NCBI GenBank assembly: GCA_036924285.1
Contig: JAYKYS010000006.1
Location: 31,408,001 to 31,472,000 of the forward strand
Direction: 5' to 3'
DNA: 64,000 bases
From: Asterella californica
Taxonomy: Eukaryota; Streptophyta; Marchantiopsida; Marchantiales; Aytoniaceae
Part shown: positions 33,701-43,544 of the stretch, piece by piece
How positions within the stretch are numbered: position 1 is the first letter of the stretch
How the letters are laid out: each line of letters opens with the position of its first letter
The notes under the pieces: generated by a model
What the model saw: only the letters and a program-made list of their open reading frames with translations
Told to the model about the DNA's origin: nothing
Database searches by the model: none
Program-made: the position numbers and the translations under genes

Positions 33701-35671
33701 TCGATCAAATCCTTCGTCCTCAAACAAAGATTCTTGATCGTAAGAATCTCCGGTATCTACTTCTGAGACACTCTGATCATCTTCCGTATCAGATTCCCAG
33801 TAGTCACTAGTGGGTCTATCAGAGTCAAAAGTCACAACTCCAACACCCGAGAGAGGAACTATCACTCTATGATCTCTAGGCCCAATCCGTAAGTATCCCT
33901 CGTGTCACCTATCCGTGGTGCGCACAGCTCTCAACCAAGGCCTACCTAGGAGCAAATCATAACTAGAGTCCTTTAACACTTGAAAGGACATCAATGTTTG
34001 AACTCCCATCACAGACACGACCACCTTCTCTAACACACCAAGAGGTCTTACCCGTTGCTTGTTAGCCATCCTCACGATAATGCTAGCCAGGCGAGTTGGT
34101 TCCATCCCTAACTTCTTCATCAACCTCTCCGATATGGCGTTTACAGCCGACCCTCCATCCACCAATACGTCAGAGACGTAGTGACCATTCAACCGGACTT
34201 CAATCTTTGAAGCCCTAGTGCATACCTCTGAAGCATGCACATCCACCACACCAACTCCCACATACTTTGATGTCTTGCTCTTGGATTTTTTCTTCTTGCT
34301 TCTCTTAGAACTCAGTCCTCCTCTGAGTTCCCTTCGTAAGCTGGGATTAAGTGCGATCAGTTGTCCAACAGTGATGTTGGCTTTCTGAGCACCCACATCT
34401 TCAACCACATCATATCCCGCTTGGGAAGATGAAATGGTGAAATCCGTCATCCCCAGCTTCCTTCTTGGCTCCCTTGGTGTACTCGAAACATTACTCGAAC
34501 GAGTACTTCTACTTGCTGACTCCTCCATGAAAACCGGTTCATCAGAAAATCGAGTTTTTTTCCTTTCTTGAGCTAAAAGCTCCACCGGTGCATGAGAAGA
34601 GTTTGAACTCTCTCCTTTCTCGTAAATGGGATCTCGTACGACATCGATAGTAGCCACCCCCTTGTCTCGTCCTTGTGATGGATTTCCTCCACCTACATTC
34701 ATTCTGACAGCTTCGGCACCTCTTGCTCCTTTGTTAGGACAATTTCGCTGGAAATGAGAACCTCCACACGTCCAACAAGTGATTCCTCCAAAGTTACCTT
34801 GGTTGCCTCCAAAGTTACCTTGATTTCCTCAGTTAAGATTGTTGTCGTAACCTCTTTGACCTCCTCCTCCACCTTTGTTCCTCCATTCGCGTAACTGCAC
34901 CACGTTTATCGTGAGATCCGCAAGAGTATCGGTGATGCTCTTCAACTCAGCATGGAAATCAGAGGTGGCAGTAGACATCGCTGTAGGGATAAATGGTCTT
35001 GGCACCACCGTTGGAGTAGGAGCTGACGTTGAAGCAATCACCAATGGTGATGGTGCAGATGCTACCGTTGTGGTTACACCAAGAGTCGGAGTCGACACCA
35101 AAGCGGCATGATGCGGTTGGATGATATCCCCTTCATCCAAACTCTCTTCCATATTTGTCGCAATCTTGATGACCTCCGCCTTGGTTGTTGACTTCTCGTA
35201 CCTCACTTGGGTTCGAATTGAAGGTCTCAACCCTCCCACCAAGTTCTTGGTCAGCACTGCTCCAATCCCCGCCATCGTTAGCTCCACATTGTCTCCACTC
35301 TTCCGTAGGACCGTCCGAAATCGTTGCTCCAACTTATCCACCCTTTCGGCATATTGCCGAACTTTCTCGTCGTCCCGTTGCTTCAAATGAGTAAGCTCCA
35401 CCATGAGCTTCTCATAACTCTCTTCTGGAAGAAATTCTTCGATGAGTGCATTACTCAACGTCTCCCATGTGTCCTCAACTGCACCAGGTGTCTGGCTCTT
35501 CACTCGGTCTTCATACCACGTAAGAGCAAAATCTTCTAAAAACTCTGGCAGTAACAACACCCATTCTTCCTTCCTTCTCACGTTGTTTCTGATGCAACCC
35601 CTTTTGAAGTCTCGTACAAATGGTTCTACATCTTCATTGTCCTTCCCATGAAACACTGGTAACTTCTCCAT
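30785..35671 (-). pseudogene. Gypsy E1 gag-pol polyprotein, five TGA stops
   Basis: One frame of 1,628 codons from ATG 35669-35671. Gag: LPVFHGKDNEDVEPFV, FLEDFALTWYEDRV, QRDDEKVRQYAERVDKLEQR. Zinc knuckle CWTCGGSHFQRNC near 34770. Protease with VLVDGGSAVNAIS near 34155. RT: VSPIVIVKKKNGKLQVCIDY, MPFGLCNAPATFQRF and FIDDFCVYG in place of YIDD. RNase H: ILYTDASNVAIGCTLSQ and VTDHKALKY. Integrase: H-H-C-C finger (HEFHDGTVCGGHFAG, CKTCDVC), then FGIDFVGPL-like, SDRGGEFVG and GLAEKTN, ending in a GPFVV module; no chromodomain seen. In-frame TGA at 34829, 33905, 33176, 33089 and 32360 make it inactive as it stands. Confidence 0.93.
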
Positions 35672-35885
35672 CTTGTAACTATTCTTTCTACCCTTCTAAT
35701 TTTTGTGCAATAACTACTCGTCAAAAGAGTACGAATATCATCAATTTCATTCGCGAATAATCTACCATAGGTAAAATGAAAGGAAATGGTTGTAACAACA
35801 CCTCTTGTGCCATCTCATTCTCCCAAGGTAATCATGAGTCTGAGTCGCATCATCGTCTTCTCCACCATCCGAATGACGATCTCCA

Positions 35886-36377
35886 TCACAACTCAGCCGA
35901 GTCCTCTTTTGAAGTCGACAACTTCTCCGTCTCAGCTCTTTGAGTCTCGTCCAACTTCTCGACTACTGACGTAAGTAGGGCGGCCACATCGACGCACTTG
36001 TGTCCTCTTGATAGATCACCCACTCCACAACTTGGACAAGGATCTTCGCCTATAAGATGAATTGGCGCTGGTGACGATGGACCCACTCGAAGACTTAAAT
36101 CAGTAAACTCCCACTTCCCTTTAGCTCTCTCAGTTCTGATTCTAGTTGGACAATTCACTACTTTGTGTCCCAACCCTCTACAGAAATAACACCACAAGTC
36201 GGTTTCTACTCTTCTCCTCGGAGATTCTACTTGAGGTTTAGTACTAGGGTTTTCAAACTCGACGATAATCTCTCTCGAACTTTCTCCGACACTTACTATG
36301 ACATCTAAACCTTGAGGAAGGTTTCTAAGTCTAACTTTCCAATCTTTTGAATTTCCACTCATGTTGCACCTTCTCAA
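35886..36377 (-). CDS. Extra ORF ahead of gag with zinc knuckles
   Basis: 163 codons, 215 bases upstream of gag in a different frame; a second Met (MSGNSKDWK) is the likelier start. Residues ~15-55 read KVRLRNLPQGLDVIVSVGES, RNA-binding-like in feel. A CCHC knuckle CYFCRGLGHKVVNC lies near residue 63, a second Cys/His cluster (CPSCGVGDLSRGHKC) near 115, and an acidic helical tail follows. The decayed relative at ~61150-61550 keeps NLPQGLDVIVSV and the Arg-rich stretch, so the ORF belongs to the family. Function unknown; nucleic-acid binding is an inference from the knuckle. Confidence 0.6.
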   Translation of the reverse strand: MRRCNMSGNSKDWKVRLRNLPQGLDVIVSVGESSREIIVEFENPSTKPQVESPRRRVETDLWCYFCRGLGHKVVNCPTRIRTERAKGKWEFTDLSLRVGPSSPAPIHLIGEDPCPSCGVGDLSRGHKCVDVAALLTSVVEKLDETQRAETEKLSTSKEDSAEL

Positions 36378-36500
36378 CCATTAAGTGGACAAAGTATCAT
36401 AGAGAAAAATAATTCTACATCACTTTCTTAACTCTTCCGAGCTTTATATTGAAATTCGTGTATTATACATGCTATACACGAAATAAAATCTAATCTAAAA

Positions 36501-36818
36501 TTAACTATCGAAGATATGATCCTCCTCACCATCGTTTGTACTAATCACAACAGACATCTTGAACTCACTCTTGTAAGGATCCAACTCTACTTCACCAGGA
36601 GCATTAGTGGTCTCCACAGCGAATGATGCTTTAAACTCGACTTTCTTCAAATCTGTGCCAATGGTCGCGGAAGCTTCTTCGTATAGGGTAAAGAGGGCAC
36701 CCCAAGTGCTATAGATGCGAGTTCGTAACTCATCTATACTTAACTTGGGCTTCTCCGTCTCTATTCGAACTCCTAAACGTCTCTTCTTCCGCCTCGTCAT
36801 TCGAACTGGATTCCCCAT
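36501..36818 (-). CDS. Second extra ORF ahead of gag
   Basis: 105 codons starting MGNPVRMTRRKKRRLG, then an acidic C-terminus (PGEVELDPYKSEFKMSV). No known domain. The related element at 61681-61893 encodes KKVEFQASFIVEAKNAPGE, so the C-terminal part is shared. It shares a frame phase with the zinc-knuckle ORF, from which it is separated by ~120 bases containing stops. Confidence 0.45.
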   Translation of the reverse strand: MGNPVRMTRRKKRRLGVRIETEKPKLSIDELRTRIYSTWGALFTLYEEASATIGTDLKKVEFKASFAVETTNAPGEVELDPYKSEFKMSVVISTNDGEEDHIFDS

Positions 36819-36964
36819 GAAGTATATTCAAGACCTCCTTATATGCCGAAACGTATATCTCTTAGTTGGTAAGAGATCTCTCCAAGATTTTTGTGATCTC
36901 CAATAGCTCAACCTCCAAGCTACTAAATCATGAAGTTTCAACAGAAACTTCCCTAATCAGAAGA

Positions 36965-37440
36965 GATGGTGATGACTGTACAAATTTTCAGAGAACTGAA
37001 ATTTGTATATTTTCACTTCCCTCATGGTTGTCAACCCCCTCCACTTTGAAAAATTCTTTCTCCCTCTTCAGACCTCATCTTCTCATGATTTCGTTTGTCC
37101 TGGATACCTTATCAGCCACTCTAAAACACTGGAAAGTTTCTCAGGAAAATAAAATTCACAGAAAATCTGACAATGACTGTAAATGTTTTTCCAGATAACA
37201 GAATTCCTCAACTCTCACGAATAGACCCCCTCAACTTTGAAAATTCATTGCTCCCTCTCTAGACCACCTTTTCCTATGATTTCTTTTGTCTTAGATAGGT
37301 TATCAGCCAATCTAAAACACTGGAAAGTTTTACAGGAAAATAAAATTCACAGAAAAGTTGACAGCGACTGTACAAATTTTCCAGAGAGTAGAATTTCTAA
37401 ACTCACAAATTTATCTCCTCTAATAACTTTTCTCTCCTCC
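36965..37440 (-). repeat. 191-bp tandem repeat in the gypsy leader
   Basis: The segment containing TATCAGCCA...TCTAAAACACTGGAAAG occurs at 37110 and again at 37301, with similarity along the full 191-base period and part of a third unit on each side. It lies between the 5' LTR/primer site and the extra ORFs. 36819-37705 holds no ORF of note. Confidence 0.75.
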
Positions 37441-37683
37441 TTTCTCTACAACTCTTGTTGCACCCTCTTTCAACTCTCCTCAAACCCTTTCTAAGTGAAC
37501 AAGATGTAAAGAATGACTTTGAACGCGTCATATATCACTACGGGATACACGAAAGGTTCTAACGTTGGTAACATCGCGTTAGCTCTCTCCTCCCAACGTT
37601 CTCTCCATGTGCTCTCTCATAATCTCCTTTTGTCGAATATAGAACTGAACTCTAAACATCGTTCAACGATCCCTTCAAGTGAG

Positions 37684-37702
37684 GTCCCGGCAACGGAACC
37701 AA
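37684..37702 (-). promoter_or_regulatory. Primer-binding site of gypsy E1 (tRNA-Asp-like)
   Basis: In minus sense TGGTTCCGTTGCCGGGACC follows the 5' LTR after four bases. Its core CCGTTGCCGGG matches the tRNA-Asp-type site (TGGCGCCGTTGCCGGGG) that I associate with Athila-lineage plant elements. Confidence 0.7.
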
Positions 37703-37705
37703 AAA

Positions 37706-38617
37706 TGTAAACCCTCCACGATCTCATCGATCAACTACCCCCCGATCTCTCAACCTCCACGATCGCCACCGATGAATCTGTAAATGTCGGGCCTGTCTCT
37801 CACTCAGGGGTCACCTCTGATGGCTTTGATGGAAGCACACCATGAATCTTGAAGGGAAAAATGCTAAGTTCACTCATTCATACACCCACAAACTTATCAA
37901 CTAAAAATCTCCTTAAACACATCAACTAAAATCCTCCATTCTAACGACGTCTCTCAAGTTCTCACATGCTAAAATATCCCATACTCTCTATATTACTCAA
38001 GTTGTCATTACGACAATGTGAAAACAAGGATGAGGAGCTCTTCTCTACTCCTCTATTTATACATTCTAGGTTTTTACTTTGGTACCTCCGGTAACTCAGC
38101 CGTAACTACTTTTACCGGGTTTTACTAAGATATTACTTAAGGTAAAAGCATTAATCACATGGGCTTTTTACCTTTTCACATGGGCTTATTCCTTCAAAGT
38201 CAACAACTTCTAGAAGGATTCTGGAATATTCTCAAGGAATCTCAAATTTCCACCCCCCTCTACACTAGGACCCACTAAAAAGGAAACATGTGGAATCTCT
38301 TTTTGTTTTTAATGCCCACGAAGTCCACAACTTTAATCCAACCACTAATATCAAGTCAAAAAGGAGATAAGGGATACTTTCCACCCCCTTTCTACCTTTT
38401 AGACAAGATGACAAGATAGTAGTGCTCACTCTTTAGGAAATATCTGAATTCTGCCAAAAGTACAGCTAAGTTTAACCATAACTAACTTTTAGCTAGTCAT
38501 GACTAACTTGATACCTCCTTAAAATACTTTGGCAGCAAATAAACATTCTCAACACTTAGTTATAACTAAACACCTTACTAATAGACAAACTTCCCGTGTG
38601 TAACATAGGTCGTTACA
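37706..38617 (-). repeat. 5' LTR of gypsy E1
   Basis: 912 bases, TG...CA. A TATAAATAG box on the minus strand at 38053-38061 is the probable core promoter of the element. The right flank is copia coding sequence. Confidence 0.93.
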
Positions 38618-38999
38618 GGACCAGTGCCAGAGGACCAGTTGATCGAGTGGAGCTGACACGTGAGAATTTAGTGCGTGCATGCTTGCCGTGTGCACAAGCT
38701 GGACAAATATCCTCAGAGAGTGGGAAGGAAGGGAGGCCGATAACATACCTGCGGTGGCTCAGCTCATGGACTCGATGGTGGTTGATATGGCCGAGTCGCT
38801 GATGTCACAAGGTAGAGAGATCATCTGTTGTAGTAACAAGGGCACATGGTCGAGGTGGCGTCGGTGGAGGAGTCCGGCTACCAGATGTAAAGCCTTGAAG
38901 ACCTTCCAACAGATGCGGGGGAGACCGGGACCAAGAAGAAGGACCCAACTGCTCACCAAGAAAAACCCAAGATGAAACTTGATTTAGAGATAAGACTTG

Positions 39000-40050
39000 A
39001 GAAGCCGGGTCGCGATCAGGTCAAGTAGGCTGGGTCGGGCCTTGTAAGCCGGACCGTGGGCCTAGAAGGCCATGTGCGACCGTAGAAGCTAGGTGGCGGG
39101 TGGCTACAGTGGTGAGTGGCGGCAGTGTCTGGTGGCGGAGCCGTAGGGCGAGGTCCGGCGCGGATCCCGGAGGGTCCATGTGGGAGCCAAGGTCGCTGAC
39201 GCGGATCCTCCGAGATCCGCGCCGGTCCCTACCTCCCAGGTCAGCGGAGGTCGCGGTGACCTCCCGTGACTTGGGAGGAGGACTGTCTTCGTGCGGAGGC
39301 AGTCCATGTGGGGGATGGAGTCTCATCCCATCCTTTTGGAGTCCGGATGAGATCCTCATCCCCGTCCCTTGTCTCGCGGAGACTTTTCTCTCGCGGGGTC
39401 TTAATGATGGAAACCCCATCCGTGTTATACGGATGGGGAGCCCATCCATGGGGAGGCGTGCCTCCCGATGAGGTAGCGCCTCGAGGGAAGGGTGCGGGTC
39501 CCCAAAAGACCTCATGAGAGTTCTCATCGACAAGGGACTCCTTGTCTACGAGGGCCATGAAGAACTCCCATGGACTTAGATGTCTTGATGGGCTTGAGTG
39601 GAAGGGCTCGGGCCTTTCAAAAGATGTGCGAACTGGGTCAAAGATTGTACTTTGAACGGACTCGATCCATGTGAGAGGAGAAGGTTCGAAGGAGGAAGTT
39701 TCTCTATGGTCAGTTGACGCGGGGGAAGGGGGAGGCAAGCCAACAGGTGGCGTCCACATCGAGAATGTGTCAAGAGACGTGGAGGTAAGGGGGTAGAGGT
39801 CGCGCTCAAAAGAATTTGACCCTCATTTTCCAAGTGTAATATTTCTGAAATTAGTGGAGTGAGGACTTCGCTTGTGGGATTATGCTCCGAATTAAGAGGA
39901 GAAAAACTCTGTGAGTTACTTGGGACACATTTCTGCTCGAGTGTGCACATTCTGTGAGACGGGGCTAGGCCTAGACCGTGGGAAGCAGATCCTGCGAATA
40001 TTGCGATTGAATAGAGAGACGCTAGTCCGCTGTTTGATTGCGGTCTAGCT
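39000..40050 (-). other. GC-rich, hairpin-dense copia spacer
   Basis: Between the post-protease segment and the GAG-pre-integrase motif lies ~1 kb of low-complexity, Pro/Ser/Arg-coding DNA that most copia elements lack. It contains exact inverted repeats: CCCCATCCG/CGGATGGGG (39414-39438), GCGGATC/GATCCGC (39201-39220) and GGAGGCGTGCCTCC (~39451-39464). Several frames are open on both strands, a composition effect. Confidence 0.5.
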
Positions 40051-41243
40051 CGCAGGCGCGGTCCTGATCTCTGGTTAGATGGTAGTGTGTGGACTATTGG
40101 AGTCCTACCAGCTGTAGCTACAAGCGCGGTTTGGTCAGCGACCAAAATTGAATTCTCGAGCATGTAGAGATCGTCAACAGGGGGACAGGGAGCTAGCACT
40201 TGTCCAAATCTGTCTTCTAGGTGACAGAGTCCGTTGCCAATTAAGCACCAGTCGTCATTGGCATCAAATTGCCGAGCTGAGAATAAATTCTTCTGCAAGA
40301 CGGGCACGTGGAGAACGTCACGTATGTACACATGCTCACCGTTGAGCATGCACACTTCCATCATGCCAGAACCAGCAACGTGGATGGTGGTGTTGTCACC
40401 GAATAGAACCACATCATTCTCGATGTTCTCAGTAGAGACGGGTGAGTATTCGACGAATTGTTGTCGATTATGTGCCATGTGGTTACACTGGAAACATTTC
40501 TCTTAGGATCTGGTGGTCTTTTCGATGGCTGATTATCACTTGTCGGTTGTCATAGTTGAGTCGGTTGTTGCTGTTGCGTCCTCTTTGCCGGCGTCCTGCA
40601 AACAAGGCAGTAGATGGTTCCATTGATAACTTGCGCCCAATCGTTTCCTCTTGGATGAGGAAGGTGATGAGGTCCTGTAGCGAGAGATTTGGGTTTGTTC
40701 TCAACGCCTGCAAGAATAAATGATAGTTGTTGGACATGTTGCCCATCAACGCGAGGACTTGCTCCTCGTGGTAATTATCAATCCAGCTGAAGTCATCTGC
40801 TGGATGAGAGACTTGAAGTTGTTCACATGCTGGATGACAGTCTCGTTGGGTTTCATCTTTAAAACTCGCAACTTCTCTCTTAAGTGCATCTTGGTCACCA
40901 TATCTTGATCAGCAAAGTGTATGATCAAGGTGGACCATACATCGTTCGACGTGGTGCAGGACATTAGATGTCCTGCCACATTGTTCTCGCAGCATTGGTT
41001 GATCACTGCGAGCGCATTAACATCACGCTGATCCCAATCTGCGATGTTGACGGGTCCGGTAGCAAGGGGAGGGATGGGTACTACAGTACCTCCGGGTATA
41101 GTGGCAAGTGGTCTCTGCACGTTCCCTTCCACGATATCAAGAACGCCATGGGCCTTGAGCCGCAAGGTTGTCTTGTGTTTCCAAAGCGTGAAATATATGC
41201 CGTGGAACTTAGCCCAGCCTTTGGTGTCAAAGGGGGCAGACAT
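40050..41243 (-). pseudogene. Copia gag and post-protease remnant
   Basis: Gag starts at ATG 41241-41243 (MSAPFDTKGWAKFHGIYFTL), with DVWSTLIIHFADQD and MHLREKLRVLKMKPNETV. A frameshift near 40750 moves to the frame MSNNYHLFLQALRTNPNLSL and EETIGRKLS. The zinc knuckle begins CFQCN, then passes straight into HMAHNRQQFVEYSPV, which normally follows the protease DSGA. A deletion therefore fused knuckle to protease and removed the catalytic Asp. FGDNTTIHVAGSGMMEV and IRDVLHVPVLQKNLFSARQ follow. Confidence 0.85.
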
Positions 41244-41417
41244 TTTGTATCAGATTGATCACTTGAACGGTGAAGTTCTGTTAGCGAAGGTACAGAATCT
41301 GGGTGCGTGAAGCGTCCTTCTCGCAGTAGTTGAAGCGTCCTCCAACTGCTCTCACTTAAGGGCCGAAGGCCTACCTAGTGCCTATACTATTGTGCTAGTG
41401 CATCAACAAAGCAAAGT

Positions 41418-41427
41418 TCTGATACCA
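41418..41427 (-). promoter_or_regulatory. Primer-binding site of the copia element
   Basis: In minus sense TGGTATCAGA follows the LTR end directly, the standard initiator-tRNA-Met site. Confidence 0.85.
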
Positions 41428-41652
41428 TGTTGGAAATGAACTACTCGTAGAATAGGTTAAACTTTAAGTCACAACATAAGGACAATATGAGAATGTGAGA
41501 GAGCTCTCAAGAGAGTGTGTGCAGAATCAAGTAAATAGATTACTCAATAATATACAATGACCTTGGGCCTGGATAATATACGGAAGGTCACCACCTAATA
41601 ACCTGAACTGGTTATTGGATAAGGGGTTTCATACTTGTACATTATTCTAACA
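41428..41652 (-). repeat. Copia 5' LTR
   Basis: 225 bases, TGTTGGAA...TTCTAACA with matching inverted ends (TGTT/AACA). Its right edge meets a P450 exon at 41653. Confidence 0.88.
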
Positions 41653-42273
41653 AGAAGGAGCCGAGGTTGAAACAAGTACGCCAATGGTTTTATGATGTTG
41701 ACAAAGCAGAGTTCGTACCTCGTTACTGGAAGTTACCGGGAACGACGTTCCACAAGGGTGTTAAGGTGAGGATAGAAACTGAATATACATAGAAAGAGCC
41801 GAAGTGGGGAAGATGAGGAAAAGGACAAGCATCAAAGTAAAGTACAAAATTTTCATAAATGATTGTTTGAAATCCGGTTTGGTGAGAAATGAAAGTGAAA
41901 AATACACAGTACTTGCTGCTCTTTTGGATTCCGAGAAAACATGAAAGATAGATTTTTAGACAGCTAAATTTAAATAGCTAAATTTAACCAAGTAGAAGTG
42001 CAATAATACGAGAGATTTCTTTCTCTCACGGTACTACTTAGCTATCAGTTACCCAGGAACTGGTCCTTGCAGATTCACACATACCCCATGCTACCCGGGC
42101 AGGAGTCTACTGCTGTACTCTGCTAAATTTGGATTCACACTACTGGTCCTTGCAGATCCACACGTTATCATTACAGTCACTTAAACCCATAAGCAATACC
42201 CCGGGACTGAAACTCCTTCTGATACTAATGCTTCTGCTTTCCACGGGTAATAACATTATTAATTCTTCAGCAT

Positions 42274-42372
42274 TTAATTTATACAGTAACCCTTCCAAGA
42301 GGTAAGGTTACGATATAAATTAAAAGCAATGTATTCCCTCTTCCGAACTTGGAAGACGTGAATATACATAGA
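42274..42372 (+). repeat. Two-hairpin module, copy 1 (in P450 intron)
   Basis: Hairpin I: 42274-42291 (TTAATTTATACAGTAACC) pairs 16 of 18 with 42306-42323, loop of 14 bases CTTCCAAGAGGTAA. Hairpin II follows: GTATTCCCTCTTCC with GGAAGACGTGAATATAC (~42331-42366). Flanks also resemble those of copy 2 (AACCC...CCGGGA...AAGTCC-like upstream; an AGCAACNNCTC-like stretch downstream). Confidence 0.7.
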
Positions 42373-42544
42373 TTCGATTTTCTTGACTGTTCGATTTTCA
42401 CGTACTACGTAGCAACAGCTCAAGGCTCCGATTCTGATCGATTCTGCAGGGAAAGCTCAAGGTTCGTAACCACCTCCTTCAAGGGGTCACTACCCAGAAC
42501 GTCTATTAAGCGTCATGTGTGATAGAAGTAGAATCTTTTTTTGC

Positions 42545-42576
42545 GTTCTTTTAATTATTATAATAATTAAAAGAAC
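42545..42576. repeat. Perfect 32-bp palindrome
   Basis: GTTCTTTTAATTATTA followed directly by its exact reverse complement, no spacer. It lies in the P450 intron in AT-rich DNA. Confidence 0.9.
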
Positions 42577-43232
42577 TTTTAAGACCTTCTAATATAATTA
42601 ATATTAAGAACTCTATTTTTGAGTTTTATAATTAAATTAGTTAAAAAGAATTTTAAGTTACGAGTATTACCTTTTGATATTATTAAATTAAGATTTTCAT
42701 GGAATTTTATTTGTTTCATAATTATATTTATAATATGTATATTATTAGAATACTCTTATTAGTATAATGATTTTATGTATGATTATATGATCATATAGTA
42801 TTATATAAATTTACTTTTTAATATCATTATTCCGTCGTATATGGTTTGGAGAATAGAATGGAAATGATACTCTCGAAGAAACTTGACGATTTATTGCTTC
42901 CTTCGTGTTTCAGTCGAGAAAACAGTTATGCAACTTTATAGAGGAGCTGATTGAGGAGCGGCGCATGAAAACTGGCTATGAATACAATTGCAAGGAGCTG
43001 AACGAGGAGAAAGACCAAGACTGGCTTGATGTGTTCATGGAGGCTGATATCATAGACGGTGAAGTTGAGCGCAACGAGAAGTGCTCTACCCGCAAGCTCA
43101 GAGTTCCAGAGATTAGAGACAACATCATTCTAGCCTTGTCTGCGGGTCACATCACTCCCGGCTGTGGTTCTTACGTGGGTTTTCAAACTGCGTCTTGTAG
43201 GGTTTTAGGTTGCTGAGGTGTCGTGTCAGAAA

Positions 43233-43544
43233 ATGGAGATTGATGATGATAAGCAGCAGAGAGCGCCGGATATGGAGACGGAACTGGATGAGACGAAGGT
43301 GAAAGTGAAGGTGCTTTTGTTCGCTCGAGCTCGGGAGATCGTAGGGGAATCAGAGGTCGATTTGGCTGTTAATGCTGGGGCTACCACCGCCGACTGCGTC
43401 GCAGAGCTCACCACTCGCTTCGCAGCTCTGGAGGTAATGCGCGATAGTATTGTGGTTGCTCTGAACTTCAATTATGTCATCGATCCTGTGAAGGTGAAGG
43501 ACGGTGATGAATTGGCGATAATTCCTCCCATCAGCGGTGGCTAA
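43233..43544 (+). CDS. CNX7: Molybdopterin synthase small subunit (MoaD/MOCS2A family)
   Basis: 103 residues, single exon, ATG at 43233. After a short acidic, charged N-terminus the ubiquitin-like fold runs from VKVKVLLFARAREIVGESEV to VALNFNYVIDPVKVKDGDELAIIPPISGG. The C-terminal Gly-Gly is the site that is thiocarboxylated and donates sulfur to make molybdopterin, together with the large subunit CNX6, in the cytosol. All family hallmarks are present and length is normal, so it is likely functional. It lies 77 bases after the end of a truncated P450 exon, so its promoter must overlap or replace P450 DNA. Bases 43545-44640 downstream hold no gene I can support. Confidence 0.93.
   Translation: MEIDDDKQQRAPDMETELDETKVKVKVLLFARAREIVGESEVDLAVNAGATTADCVAELTTRFAALEVMRDSIVVALNFNYVIDPVKVKDGDELAIIPPISGG

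Larger units (their letters stand above)
29874..38617 (-). mobile_element. Ty3/gypsy element E1, complete with both LTRs
   Basis: 8.7 kb, minus orientation: 5' LTR 37706-38617, primer site, ~0.9-kb leader, two extra ORFs, a gag-pol frame, purine tract, 3' LTR 29874-30771. GGAC flanks both ends (29870-29873 and 38618-38621). Removing the element and one GGAC restores the copia reading GPLALVHSD. The LTRs differ by few substitutions and a 15-base deletion between CGAT repeats, so insertion is recent relative to the other relics. Confidence 0.95.
28595..41652 (-). mobile_element. Ty1/copia element, truncated and interrupted
   Basis: In minus-strand sense from the right: LTR (41428-41652), primer site, gag, zinc-knuckle remnant, post-protease region, GAG-pre-integrase motif CPACAHGKHARTKF (~38660), interruption by gypsy E1 (29874-38617), integrase, and a proline/serine-rich linker to 28595. 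Reverse transcriptase, RNase H and the left LTR are missing, cut off by gypsy E0. Confidence 0.9.
41653..43156 (+). pseudogene. Cytochrome P450, central exons (truncated)
   Basis: Exon A (41653-41765) encodes AEFVPRYWKLPGTTFHKGVK, the F-G region style of CYP85-clan plant P450s, and ends at a phase-0 donor AAG|GTGAGG. A 1,148-base intron ends TTTCAG at 42913. Exon B (42914-~43156) reads SRKQLCNFIEELIEERR, DWLDVFMEA and EIRDNIILALSAGHIT, the I-helix where AGHDTT is expected; Asp is now Ile. Homology stops there and an unrelated tail runs to a stop at 43216. The 5' exons are cut off by the copia LTR. Non-functional here. Confidence 0.85.

Noticed and set aside
39100..39471. 123-codon plus-strand open frame as a gene
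   Set aside because: GC-rich low-complexity DNA is open in several frames on both strands inside a copia element; no domain.
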